Assembly (NCBI RefSeq): GCF_039973015.1
Contig: NZ_JBDWLT010000008.1
Span: 62,001-126,000, forward strand
Direction: 5' to 3'
DNA: 64,000 bases
Origin: Parvibaculum sp039973015
Lineage (GTDB): Bacteria; Pseudomonadota; Alphaproteobacteria; Parvibaculales; Parvibaculaceae
This document shows, in pieces, positions 1 through 9,200 of the stretch. A program made the translations under genes and the position numbers. A model generated the notes under the pieces. The model was not told where the DNA came from. It saw only the letters and a program-made list of their open reading frames with translations, and made no database searches. Position 1 is the stretch's first letter. Every line of letters begins with the position of its first letter.

Positions 1-1638
1 CACGCGACACTCACCGGGCGTAGCCGTGCATCGGCCTGCGCAGTGGACATTACTTTCGTCGAGCAGCTTCACCGTCGGGCAGACCGAATAAAAATCGTGG
101 AAGGAGAATACGACAGGAATGCCAAGTACCTTGGCTACATCGGCAATACCAAGCCCATGCCATGCGATATGGCGAATATGCACGAGGTCGATCGCATACC
201 GAACCAGCCAGCCTGCCACTGCTTCATCATAGGCAGAGCTGCGATGAGGAAACGCCTCGACAGGCGTGCGGAGAACCTGTTTTTCAAGCTCAACCAGGAC
301 TTCGCCATCGAAGAAAGAAATGGAGATTGCCGATCCGTTGCTGTGTAACACGAAACATTCCACGCGGCCGGAAAGCGCCGTCATCAAATCCTGGTTCGTC
401 TGCGGTATTCCCCCTTGTTTCGTCGATAGGACAAAGAGGGCACGGGGCATGATGCAAGACGGGTTGGCGACTGCCGTCTGCGTTGCTCTGCGTATTAATA
501 CGTCACTTGCAGGAGCATTTCCGATTTCTTGCTTCTTCCACTCGTCAGAAAGCAGAACCGTTGCATCGTCGACAACGCACCCCCATCCGCGCTGCGCCGC
601 TCGTTCGACAAGCCCGGCAAGAGCGGCATGAGGGTCGCGCGGGGGTGCGTCGTCCCTGCCGGTCTCACCACCTCTATCTATCTCACCCAGACACTGCCTG
701 CGGATATAGAGCGCCGCGAACGGGCCAGTCGACGCGGAAGGATATTTACGCGGGGATGACTGCGTAACGGCCCGGGCAACAGCCGAGGGCTCTCCTCCTG
801 CGAACTCCGTTCCCATCGCGACAGCGACACCCGTTTTATCGTCACGGAATGCTGCGATCCGCATGTTACGCATCCACCCAGGCGCGCCGGCGAAGGCCGG
901 GTCGAGCACCAGCAGATCGGCTGCACCAGCGATTTGCGCACCCGTCTTGATCATACCGGCGGCGCCCAACTCGTTTGCGTTTTCGTGAAATTCGAGACCC
1001 GGAAAGTCTTTAGTCAACTCACGAAGTTCCGTGGCAAATCCCGCAGCAGCCTCATCAAACACAATGAGTACCCTGGCGGCAAAACCTCTAGCCGACCTTA
1101 ACGACGTTAAACACCGCTCAATGCGGACCTCTCCACTGCAGAGTGGGATTATCAGCGCAGGGGGAAGGGTGGCGGCCATTCTTTCGATCGTATTCATGCG
1201 CAGCATTATTGGCGGATGGTCTTTGGTAATCTCTTCCCACCACGGCACATAATGTCTTGGACGAACTGGGCTCAGCCCCACCTTTCTGCCATATCTCAAA
1301 AAATGCACGAGGGGATTGAGGGAAAAAAGCGACACATCTGGATGCGCTTTGACGTACCACGCCGTACTGAAGGAGGGGCCGGGATCGCGAAGCTCACTGG
1401 CACCAAAATCAAGGTAGTGAAGAACCGGGTCCACACGGTTGATCGCCACATCCGGATATTCGGCAGCATACCAAGCTGCATCGAAGAGCCCCGAGCATTC
1501 GATCATTGAAAGCTGGCGCGCTTTTTCACGGTCAAAAACATGGAGCAGGATGCGGCTTAGGACGGCCCGCAGATACTTCAGTACGCCGAGACCGCGAGTG
1601 AATTTCTGTCCTGCGCCGCTGTTACCATCTCCAGGCAC
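1..1638 (-). CDS. Repeat-bearing dual glycosyltransferase, 3' end cut by the window edge
   Basis: The minus-strand frame stays open from a stop near 1732 to the left edge, giving at least 546 residues. I translated it by hand. Residues about 50-120 hold two copies of a 35-residue repeat (FDAAWY, YPDVA, DPVLHYLDFG, then STAWY, HPDVS, NPLVHFLRYG). Residues about 160-330 look like a divergent GT2/GT-A domain. From about residue 400 a GT4-type N-terminal domain begins (ALFVLSTKQGG, FSFHDFYSVCP). The order repeat-GT2-GT4 is the same as in the gene at 41918-44491, which has the related motif FTFHDYMSVCP. The start is uncertain: GTG at 1638 follows a GGGGA stretch, and a TTG lies further upstream. 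It is the last visible gene of the left-hand polysaccharide operon. Sugar specificity is unknown. Confidence 0.85.
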   Translation of the reverse strand, partial: MPGDGNSGAGQKFTRGLGVLKYLRAVLSRILLHVFDREKARQLSMIECSGLFDAAWYAAEYPDVAINRVDPVLHYLDFGASELRDPGPSFSTAWYVKAHPDVSLFSLNPLVHFLRYGRKVGLSPVRPRHYVPWWEEITKDHPPIMLRMNTIERMAATLPPALIIPLCSGEVRIERCLTSLRSARGFAARVLIVFDEAAAGFATELRELTKDFPGLEFHENANELGAAGMIKTGAQIAGAADLLVLDPAFAGAPGWMRNMRIAAFRDDKTGVAVAMGTEFAGGEPSAVARAVTQSSPRKYPSASTGPFAALYIRRQCLGEIDRGGETGRDDAPPRDPHAALAGLVERAAQRGWGCVVDDATVLLSDEWKKQEIGNAPASDVLIRRATQTAVANPSCIMPRALFVLSTKQGGIPQTNQDLMTALSGRVECFVLHSNGSAISISFFDGEVLVELEKQVLRTPVEAFPHRSSAYDEAVAGWLVRYAIDLVHIRHIAWHGLGIADVAKVLGIPVVFSFHDFYSVCPTVKLLDESNVHCAGRCTATPGECRV

Positions 1639-1731
1639 GACGATGTTTCCCCATGTGCAAAACCGCTCCCATGCGTTCGACTGACACGATGGCCTTTCGG
1701 CTGGAGACAACAATGGCGCATCGACGAATAT

Positions 1732-2454
1732 TCAAGTAGCGGTTTTCAACCTCAGGTCATCCTTGCTCAGTATCAGAACGGTATTGGGGGTGAATCCTGT
1801 CCAGGCTTTTTGCGGAATGTTGGCTTGGCGCAAACGCTCGGCTCCGAAGCGGGCCTTTGCATCAAATTCCGCGGGCAGACTGACAATCGAACCCAGATGG
1901 GCGTGCCTGTCCTCGGCCCCAAAGCGCCTAACGTGGTCGTGCTGGCCGAACCGCCGCGTTCTTTCTTCATCCGAAATATCCTGAAAGCACTCATCATATT
2001 TTCCTCGCCCAAAGGGAATAATGCAGATTTGCTTCCCGGCCGGCTTCAGCATCCGATGCAGATGGAAAAGCGTGTAGGCAAAATTGCAGGGCACGTGCTC
2101 CATTACGTGAGAGTGGATAATGAGATCGTATTCTCCGGATAGCTGCGCGTCGAGATCACAGAGATCGAGCTTGATGATGTTCTCGACAAACTTGTAACGC
2201 TTTGGGTTGATGTCCGAGCAGACGTAATTTTCCGGCGTCAGCAGTTTGCTCAGTTTTCGATAGAGCCCGCGTTCGGGTGCAAGATGAAGAACCCGCGTGT
2301 CAGGACGGAAATCAACCTCCTGCAAATACATCCAAAGGAGTCGCGTACGCTCGACCGAGCGGCAGCTCCTGCATTTGACCTTTGGTCGCGACTTGACGTC
2401 CTCGAACTCTGTGCCGCCACAGAGATTACATTTGATTTCAGACGCAGCCAGCAT
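1732..2454 (-). CDS. SAM-dependent methyltransferase with N-terminal Cys-pair motif
   Basis: Predicted class I methyltransferase of about 240 residues. The N-terminus carries two cysteine pairs (CNLCGG and CRSC), like a small zinc knuckle. Then come a motif I-like segment (RVLHLAPERGL), an acidic SAM-ribose position (YVCSDINP), and LIIHSHVMEHVP followed by HRMLKPAGK, which is the usual layout of Methyltransf_11 proteins. ATG at 2454 is preferred over the longer TTG start at 2487 because AGGA lies six bases upstream. It sits between the GT61 gene and the left-edge glycosyltransferase, so modification of a sugar or glycan is the likely role. The substrate is unknown. Confidence 0.82.
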   Translation of the reverse strand: MLAASEIKCNLCGGTEFEDVKSRPKVKCRSCRSVERTRLLWMYLQEVDFRPDTRVLHLAPERGLYRKLSKLLTPENYVCSDINPKRYKFVENIIKLDLCDLDAQLSGEYDLIIHSHVMEHVPCNFAYTLFHLHRMLKPAGKQICIIPFGRGKYDECFQDISDEERTRRFGQHDHVRRFGAEDRHAHLGSIVSLPAEFDAKARFGAERLRQANIPQKAWTGFTPNTVLILSKDDLRLKTAT

Positions 2455-2497
2455 TTTCCATCCTACGAAAGAGAGACGTTGTCTCAAAATCCGGACC

Positions 2498-3574
2498 TCA
2501 AATGTGAGGTATTCGACGTAACCGAGCTCTTCTCTTTTTTACATAAGCGAGCTGTTTCTCCAGTTCATTCCCGAGCCCTCCAAAATAAGCGGTGGCATCA
2601 CGCCGTTCTGCTATTTCAAAAGCGTCTGCGTCAAATTTTCGGCGTGGAACAAGACCCAGATCAACCATCGCATTATGAATTTCTATCGGCCGTAGCGTAT
2701 ACGTTGGACTATTCGGTCTTTTCTTTCCCGAACGGCTTGCCATTCGGAAGATAGAATCTCGGCTCGCTAAAACATGAAACTCCGCTCTTGGAAAAATGTG
2801 TGGCGTGAAAATATCTACTCCGTTAGCACGCCGAGGAATCATGAATATCTTTCCTCTTATTTTCGCAGTTAATTCGATCGGATAAATACTACTTCCTTCG
2901 GCGAATACTATACGTTCAGCGTTTTGAATTATTGAAACCTGATGATGAATATCAAATTCTTCTGGTCGAACATACTCGAAGCCATTGCCGGTTAAGAGAT
3001 CAGCAAAATAGCTTTCGCCCATGAGCGTCCCCTTCTGAATTAGATGAGTGCGACCATAATAAACATTTCGGGGAGTGTGATTTACGCGCTTGATCGGCAG
3101 CTTTTCCAGATGAGGCATGTACCAATCTGCGGGACCAGACTTCAGAATGCTTCCGGGTTCGGCAAATTCCAATTGTTCGAAAACCATCGGCTCGCTGACG
3201 ATCACGATATGATGTCGTTCCAGTCCAAAGATAGAAACGATATCGTAGAACCAGTCTGGGACCGCCTGTTCACGGCCTTTCAGGTAAGCAAAAACAACAC
3301 CATCATGCCGCTGAGGATCAAACGCCCAAAGCCTTATGATCGAGTCAACCAATACATGTCCAAAATGGATCTTGAGTGGCCCCCCGTAAAGATACCTTCC
3401 TCTTCTCTGTTCCGAGATGTTTTCATACTCTTCGGGCGAAGGAAATGAGTCGATCGGCTCCTTACCTTTGCCCCTTCGTACTCTCCCATGTTTTGGAACT
3501 TGTGCGTGGTCTGGCCCCCCTACCCAAGCCTTCCGGTAAGGAAGAATGAGGACGTCACGCCTAGTTTCGATCAC
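2498..3574 (-). CDS. GT61/DUF563-family glycosyltransferase
   Basis: The 358-residue protein resembles the DUF563/GT61 family found in capsule clusters. It has an early GH motif (FGHVLVDSIIRLW), a central VYYGRTHL segment, and the conserved C-terminal stretch RIVFAEGSSIYPIEL. The GTG start at 3574 overlaps the stop of the upstream methyltransferase (GTGA), implying translational coupling. The gene is clearly AT-richer than the export genes to the right, which suggests that this polymer-specific part was acquired separately. No signal peptide or membrane segment is visible, so a cytoplasmic transferase is expected. Donor and acceptor cannot be read from the sequence. Confidence 0.8.
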   Translation of the reverse strand: MIETRRDVLILPYRKAWVGGPDHAQVPKHGRVRRGKGKEPIDSFPSPEEYENISEQRRGRYLYGGPLKIHFGHVLVDSIIRLWAFDPQRHDGVVFAYLKGREQAVPDWFYDIVSIFGLERHHIVIVSEPMVFEQLEFAEPGSILKSGPADWYMPHLEKLPIKRVNHTPRNVYYGRTHLIQKGTLMGESYFADLLTGNGFEYVRPEEFDIHHQVSIIQNAERIVFAEGSSIYPIELTAKIRGKIFMIPRRANGVDIFTPHIFPRAEFHVLASRDSIFRMASRSGKKRPNSPTYTLRPIEIHNAMVDLGLVPRRKFDADAFEIAERRDATAYFGGLGNELEKQLAYVKKRRARLRRIPHI

Positions 3575-4257
3575 ACACCCATCCCCAACTTGATTTCATC
3601 AAGGATTTTTTGAAAAGAAGCGAGACGAAATATCTGCTGCTCATTTACTAAATTTTCGAATGACTTTTCGCCGACATCACGGATTGTACGCTCATCGACT
3701 CGAGGTCTTCTCTTCCTCCAGACAACTGTCTGCCCATGGTTTTCAAGTATCGTCCTATGCTCCATCTGCTGCATAAACGTATCTAGAAAATAAATGCATC
3801 GGTACACATCGCCCATCCAGCTTTTTTGCTGGGAACCCGTGTAGCGGCGCACCTGGCGGAAGGTATTTCGGTCCGGAATCGAGGCAAGGTGAGTGGGAGG
3901 TCGAACGTCATCTATAAGAATGACGCCATTTTCATCCAAATAGAAAATGGCGTTGAACAAATCCCTTAAAGTCTGTTCTGACGTATGCAGACCATCAAGA
4001 TAAATGACGTGAAACTTATCGTCAGGCCCAATGATCGAGCCAAAATACTCATCGCTTGTTACCTCATGATACTCAGCGTTGGGATGAGTATCCTTTGCGA
4101 CCTTTAAATCGAACTTAAAATCGGGATCTACCGCTACCTTCCGGGGAGCGATGACACTATGAAAGGTGACACCTTTGCTAACACCAACTTCCAGATAACT
4201 TGGCTGATCAAATAACGAGAGTAAGCCTTGTACGGCCTGGTCTCTGCGAATAGCCAT
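3571..4257 (-). CDS. Class I SAM-dependent methyltransferase (Methyltransf_24 type)
   Basis: A 228-residue protein with the signature of Methyltransf_24 enzymes of polysaccharide clusters: YLEVGVSKGVTF (SAM-binding loop, residues about 21-32), VAVDPDF, then VIYLDGLHTSEQTLRDL and ILIDDVRPP. The ATG at 4257 is preceded by GGAGGA at good spacing. Its stop overlaps the start of the GT61 gene. Members of this family often methylate sugars or sugar termini. Here it may modify the sulfated, rhamnose-containing polymer, but the substrate is inference. Base composition is AT-rich compared with the rest of the window. Confidence 0.85.
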   Translation of the reverse strand: MAIRRDQAVQGLLSLFDQPSYLEVGVSKGVTFHSVIAPRKVAVDPDFKFDLKVAKDTHPNAEYHEVTSDEYFGSIIGPDDKFHVIYLDGLHTSEQTLRDLFNAIFYLDENGVILIDDVRPPTHLASIPDRNTFRQVRRYTGSQQKSWMGDVYRCIYFLDTFMQQMEHRTILENHGQTVVWRKRRPRVDERTIRDVGEKSFENLVNEQQIFRLASFQKILDEIKLGMGV

Positions 4258-4321
4258 TTATGTCCTCCGCATCTTTTGCGTCAAACTCAATTCAGCAATT
4301 ATCCGACTGACATTTCACCAA

Positions 4322-5350
4322 CTACTTTGAGCGTTTTCCAGCGCGAGCTTTCTTGTCCAGCCGCGCCAACGCCGCTATAGCCTTTATGGCTATCTCCCCG
4401 GTCTTTCGAGGGTCGAGGTCAACCGGCCCAGGAGGTTCTGCCTCCCTAGAGGAGAAGGCCGACGCTTCCCACCACTGCGCATCGCCAGAGATCCCTTCCC
4501 TGATTTCCTCATCGACCAGTGAGAGCAGTACCTTGTTGTCTTCCCGAAAGAAGTCGATCAAGTCTGAAACTATCTTGCTTTCCAACACCCAAGGGGCGGA
4601 ACCGTTTCCGCCAACACGGTTTCTTTCCAAAACGAAATCGATCCCCGCGCCAAGTTTTTCGGCGCGGGTCTTTCTGTACTTCTGGAAGAGACGCAACGTA
4701 CCTGCATCGAGCGTGACATTGCTCTTCCTCTGTGTGGCCATAAAGGGAAGGTCTGCGCCGAGCATTTCATAGAAACTTTCGACGACGTTGCGTGATACCG
4801 GAAAAACAGTGACATTGCGCACGGCGGGAACCTCATTCCATTTGGCTACCGTTTCCGCCCACAGGCCACTTTTCTTGAACTTGTTCGCCCAGACGGGAAA
4901 CTCCTTGCCACTCCAGGCTCCCCATTGCCACCAGGATGAGTTTATCCAAGGCACCTGAGGGCGCACAAAAATAACAATATGAGGCGTCAGACCTAGTTTC
5001 TCGAAGACTTTACGATCCGAGAACCTGGCACTTTCATTGATCCAGCCTTCGTAGGAAAATACTGGTGTGACCCCCTCGTCAGCGATGGCCTTAAGTCGGG
5101 AAGCCAGAACGGGGACAGCTTCTTCAGAAAAGAAATCCCTAACCGAAACCGAGGAGGTATAGCCAAAGGCACTCTTCTTCGCTTCAGCGAGGCATTCCTC
5201 TCCGCGCTTAAGAATGCCTTCTTTCTTCAAACTCACATATTCGTATCGCGTACCTTCGCGCGAATAGAACACAGGCTCCTTGCTGAGGACCGACTGGAGC
5301 GAGCTGCTGCCGCACTTGCCCGCTCCGACATGCATAATACAGGGAAGCAT
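4322..5350 (-). CDS. Sulfotransferase-like P-loop protein
   Basis: A 342-residue protein that begins with MHVGAGKCGSSSLQ. This matches the 5'-phosphosulfate-binding loop of bacterial carbohydrate sulfotransferases (usually HIGxxKTGTSSLQ). A second family feature is the strand IVIFVRPQ followed by SSWWQWGAW, in the place of the 3'-phosphate-binding segment. The ATG at 5350 is preceded by GAGGG. The C-terminus is rich in Lys and Arg. It stands between a methyltransferase and another sulfotransferase-like gene in one transcription unit, so a role in sulfating the capsule chain is likely. Sequence divergence leaves open a non-sulfotransferase P-loop role. Confidence 0.68.
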   Translation of the reverse strand: MLPCIMHVGAGKCGSSSLQSVLSKEPVFYSREGTRYEYVSLKKEGILKRGEECLAEAKKSAFGYTSSVSVRDFFSEEAVPVLASRLKAIADEGVTPVFSYEGWINESARFSDRKVFEKLGLTPHIVIFVRPQVPWINSSWWQWGAWSGKEFPVWANKFKKSGLWAETVAKWNEVPAVRNVTVFPVSRNVVESFYEMLGADLPFMATQRKSNVTLDAGTLRLFQKYRKTRAEKLGAGIDFVLERNRVGGNGSAPWVLESKIVSDLIDFFREDNKVLLSLVDEEIREGISGDAQWWEASAFSSREAEPPGPVDLDPRKTGEIAIKAIAALARLDKKARAGKRSK

Positions 5351-5393
5351 ATACCCTCAATTCGCCTTTGAAACCGAATGCAACGACGCGTCG

Positions 5394-6209
5394 CTAACCA
5401 GACTGATCGCAACACAGCTTTTGGAACTCTGTGTGTAGAGCGGGCCGAGAGAGAAGATAGGCCTCCTCTTCATTCGTCAGCGCTTCCCGTCTGGGATTGG
5501 CGGAAACATTCACCGTCTGGTTCTTCGCCCCCATACCGGCAAGGTAAGTGCGCAAATCCTCTTTGAGGTCGAGGTCCAGTTTCTCGATGATGTTCTTATC
5601 GAGATACCCAAAACCATATTTGATGTGGTCGTCGAGGTTAAACAACAGCACCCGGTCTGGCGCCGCCTGCTTGATCTTACGGTAGTGCTCTACGGATTTC
5701 AGATAGTCATCCGCCACCATCTCGATTGTACGGTCCGGCCAACGCGAGCTGATCGACAGATAGTTATCGACAAAATTTCTCACGCAGTAGACATAGACTG
5801 CCTTCTGGTCTGCGAGGTGTTTCTCGTAGAAATCGAAATAGAACTCATTGTTCGGACGCTTGTATCCGTAATAGCGGCAATCAGGCGAAGGGTTCAATCT
5901 CCTGGACTGAGTAGTATTGGCCCACATAGCATAAATCAGGTCTCTCTTCTTTTCCGTCCACGCCTGATACTCGCGCACTCGCCGGGGGTTCTCCCACTTG
6001 GCGGCACCTCTATAATATTTCTCCGACTCCTGAATGAACTTAACGAGCGATCTCATAACGGGGTTCGGAATTTCACCCTGGATCGTCACATCATCAAACG
6101 AGTTCAACACTTCGGTCAGGTACCGCGTTCCCGCGCGCTGGCGCCCAACGACGATCAGTGGAGTTACGTTCTTCAGATACATATTCGCATTTCTTTTTAA
6201 GCGAGCCAT
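5394..6209 (-). CDS. Sulfotransferase family protein
   Basis: The start chosen is ATG at 6209 (MARLKRNANMYLK), four bases after the stop of the 2599-residue enzyme, giving 271 residues. A longer reading upstream would run through the end of that gene in another frame. The P-loop LIVVGRQRAGTRYLTEVLNS near residue 20 fits the PAPS 5'-phosphosulfate loop, and YVYCVRNFVDNYLSIS fits the 3'-phosphate-binding helix of sulfotransferases. The tight spacing makes co-expression with the giant enzyme very likely. PAPS-dependent sulfation of the glycan is the probable reaction. The acceptor is not known. Confidence 0.75.
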   Translation of the reverse strand: MARLKRNANMYLKNVTPLIVVGRQRAGTRYLTEVLNSFDDVTIQGEIPNPVMRSLVKFIQESEKYYRGAAKWENPRRVREYQAWTEKKRDLIYAMWANTTQSRRLNPSPDCRYYGYKRPNNEFYFDFYEKHLADQKAVYVYCVRNFVDNYLSISSRWPDRTIEMVADDYLKSVEHYRKIKQAAPDRVLLFNLDDHIKYGFGYLDKNIIEKLDLDLKEDLRTYLAGMGAKNQTVNVSANPRREALTNEEEAYLLSRPALHTEFQKLCCDQSG

Positions 6210-6213
6210 AGAA

Positions 6214-9200
6214 CTAATCCGCGACGAGAGCGGCATCCCGCATCTCCACCCCACCGTAGCTACCGATGTTCCAGAACGGCCGGATGCCATCATGAGGGAA
6301 ATAAAGCGGTTTGACCTCATATGGGGATGTTGCCAGCGGCGCGACGTCCAGGCTTGTTTCGAAGCGCTCCCGCGCGGCAAACCAGATCGGCAAGAATCTT
6401 TCGTCGTCAAATTTGTCGATCTGCTCATAGGGCCAAGGCTTACCTGCGTGGTCCAGCAACCAGCGGGTAGCGCTTTTCAACCCTGCACCTTCCGGTGTGC
6501 TGTAGTTCCACAAATCCACCCCCCAACGCGTCCCGAGCTCAGCCAGATTGACCCAGCTCTGCAGATTAAAGCAGCAGTAATGTGCTGTCGTCTTACGCTT
6601 CAACTCATCGGGCTGGGCGCCTTCGGGCGTAAACTGCTGCGCTATACGAGACTGCGCCCGGGCGAGAGTATCATACAAAACACCTCTCTCTCCGATGAAG
6701 GCGGCAATTGCGGCAACCTGCAAATCGTAGCAAGTTCCGTGATTGTTTTCCGCCGTGCGTTCGGCCTTGCCTTGGCGCGAAGACAGCAACCATTTCAGAT
6801 AGGTACCAAGCCAATCCCGGAATGCGTCACTGCTGGCGGAGGCCAACGCCCCCGCTTCCTCTATCAGCCTGACGGCATCGAGATAGTAGTACATGTCTTT
6901 CATCTCGATCAGACCCGTGGGCGCGCCTTCATTCCCATCATGCCCCATGCGAACCTGGCCGTATTTCAGGTGAGGCTTCATGCGCGTGTCCCTATTTACA
7001 AAGAACCGCTCAAGAATTTTCGCTCCGTGGTCGGCGTATCGCTTCTCCCCGAAAACCTTCGACGCAAGTGCCAATGTGAAAGAGTCATCAAAAACACGTT
7101 GCAGGCGCGTTCGATCGTATTTCTCGCTATCGGGGTCGTACATGCCGGTGCCGGGAACCCGCTCGCCATCCTTGCGAATGTAGGGCAGTCCATCGGGCTT
7201 TTTCGGATCAGGCCACCAATAAGGCGCAGGATGCCAATAGTCCTGTCTGTTTCCGCTCGGAGGCAACGTCGTCTTGTCCGTGACGGAATAGAGGCCTCGA
7301 GAAAGTGCCTCCTCGGAAGCGCGGCGCAACGCCTCCGCAACCGGAGAGATCTCCGGCAGACGGCGGCCTGCAACCTCTCGCGCAACCACATCCGACCGAA
7401 GCGAAACGCATCTCGATTCCGCCGCCTCGCTCAGGGTTGCATCCAGCGTCTGCAATGTCTCCAGAACCGCGTCGGCTCTCGCCACATGCCTTCTTTCGGC
7501 GCCGCCGACGTCTTGTGTTTCCAGTTCTTCAACGCCGGAAAACATACGCGCAACCCACCCCGCCACACCGAACTGTCGGGCCTCCCGGGAGACCGGCCTG
7601 CGCTCCCTGTCCCAAGCATCGTCCTTGTATTCGTCCCATTTCCCGGCAATCTGGAGTCGCCAGAAAAGTTCCACCTTCGGTCGCCTGCCGTAGCAGAAGT
7701 CCTCGTCAAAGCTTTCCGCAGCATCCTTCCGGAAGAGAACCTGAGGCTCTTCGCGAGGCTCCGCAGCAAAGGCGTCAGAGAGCAAAGCCTCGTTTGACGT
7801 CACACGCGTCATCGGCACGACAAAATATTTCAGATGTGCGTTCTGAATAACATTCGAACACAATTCGTCCCACGCAGTTTGCGTAAAGAAGCAATTCCCG
7901 TCGAAGGGGAGAATCCACTTCGCTTTTTCCCGACCACTTTTCAGCGCAAGGTTACGGGCACCATTGTTATTCATCACGTAGTTGTTCTTGAGCCGGTAGA
8001 GAGCCATCCGAAGCCTTTGCCTGCGCAACGGCTCAAACGAATTGATATATCTGGCCGTGAGCAGGTCCGGCCTGCTCATGGCTGACATATCGAACCCTAT
8101 ACGCCGGTATTCCTCTGGATCGAATGGCACAACCTCATAGGAAGCACCGGATGCATCGAGAAGATCCACAATCTTTCTTTTCTCAGAGGGATCGACAATA
8201 CGGTTGACGATATAGCGCTTCTCGCACCCAGGAAGCTCCTTCTCATTCTCGAGAATGAACTTGAGGTTCTGTCTGGATTGCCCGAGAGCGTGGCGCGGGT
8301 GAAGATCGTTGCCGATGATGCGATAGAGTACAAACTTGTCTTCCTCGCGATCTAATCCCCTCTCGATATATTCCTTCTTCAGCCTCTCAAGCTCCTCCTG
8401 CGACAACCGTTCGCGATAGAAAGCGGACGCAGCGGGAGCTCCAGACGCCCCCTCGCTCTCCGGTGAGCCGGCAGAATCCCATTTCACGAAGTAGGCAGAG
8501 GCCAATGGCTCCAGCTTATCGAGAGGCGCCAGCCCGTCGAAGCCCGACCGGAACCGCTGGTGAAACAGCGTCTTGTCCTCCGGCACATTTTCCTTGAACA
8601 CCTTTTTTGCGTCGTTCTCGAGCAGCAAGCAACGAGGATCATAATCCAGCTGATCCGTCACTCGCGCGATTACCGTCAATTCGTTGTCGGCCTTGTGGGC
8701 GCGATAGCCGGGAAACAAAACAGCCCCCCCGTAAAGCGACCTGACCCAATCGAGGCGAACCATTCCGAAAGCGGCTACCCGTCCTCGCCATTTTCCGCAA
8801 TTGAAGGCGAGCAACCCCTTACCGGTCTCCTCCATCCGGCTATGCGCTTCCTTGAGCCAATCGACACCACCAAAAGAATCTTCAGCAAGATACACAACGT
8901 ATTTCACTCTAAGCCGAGAAACAGTCTCATTCAGAGTACGAATGAACCCCTGCCTGACAGTATCATCAACGATGAAGAATTTAGCTTCGATACCAGACCT
9001 GTTCATAAGCAAGCGGGCCGTGCTCAACGCCTTATGCTGGTCTATGCATGGCATGACGACCGCAATTCCGTTCGGATCGTCCCACGACAGCTCCTCGACG
9101 TCGGTAACGTCAACGAGATGGATTGAATCATCGGACGGTGAATAGGGCTCGCCGTCCCGCGCACGAATTTTCCGAAGATTGAGGTATTCGTCCTTGTAGG

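Noticed and set aside
6034..7797. A 587-codon open frame on the plus strand
   Set aside because: It is antisense to the alginate-lyase-like end of the giant enzyme and the following sulfotransferase; the composition is that of a shadow frame.
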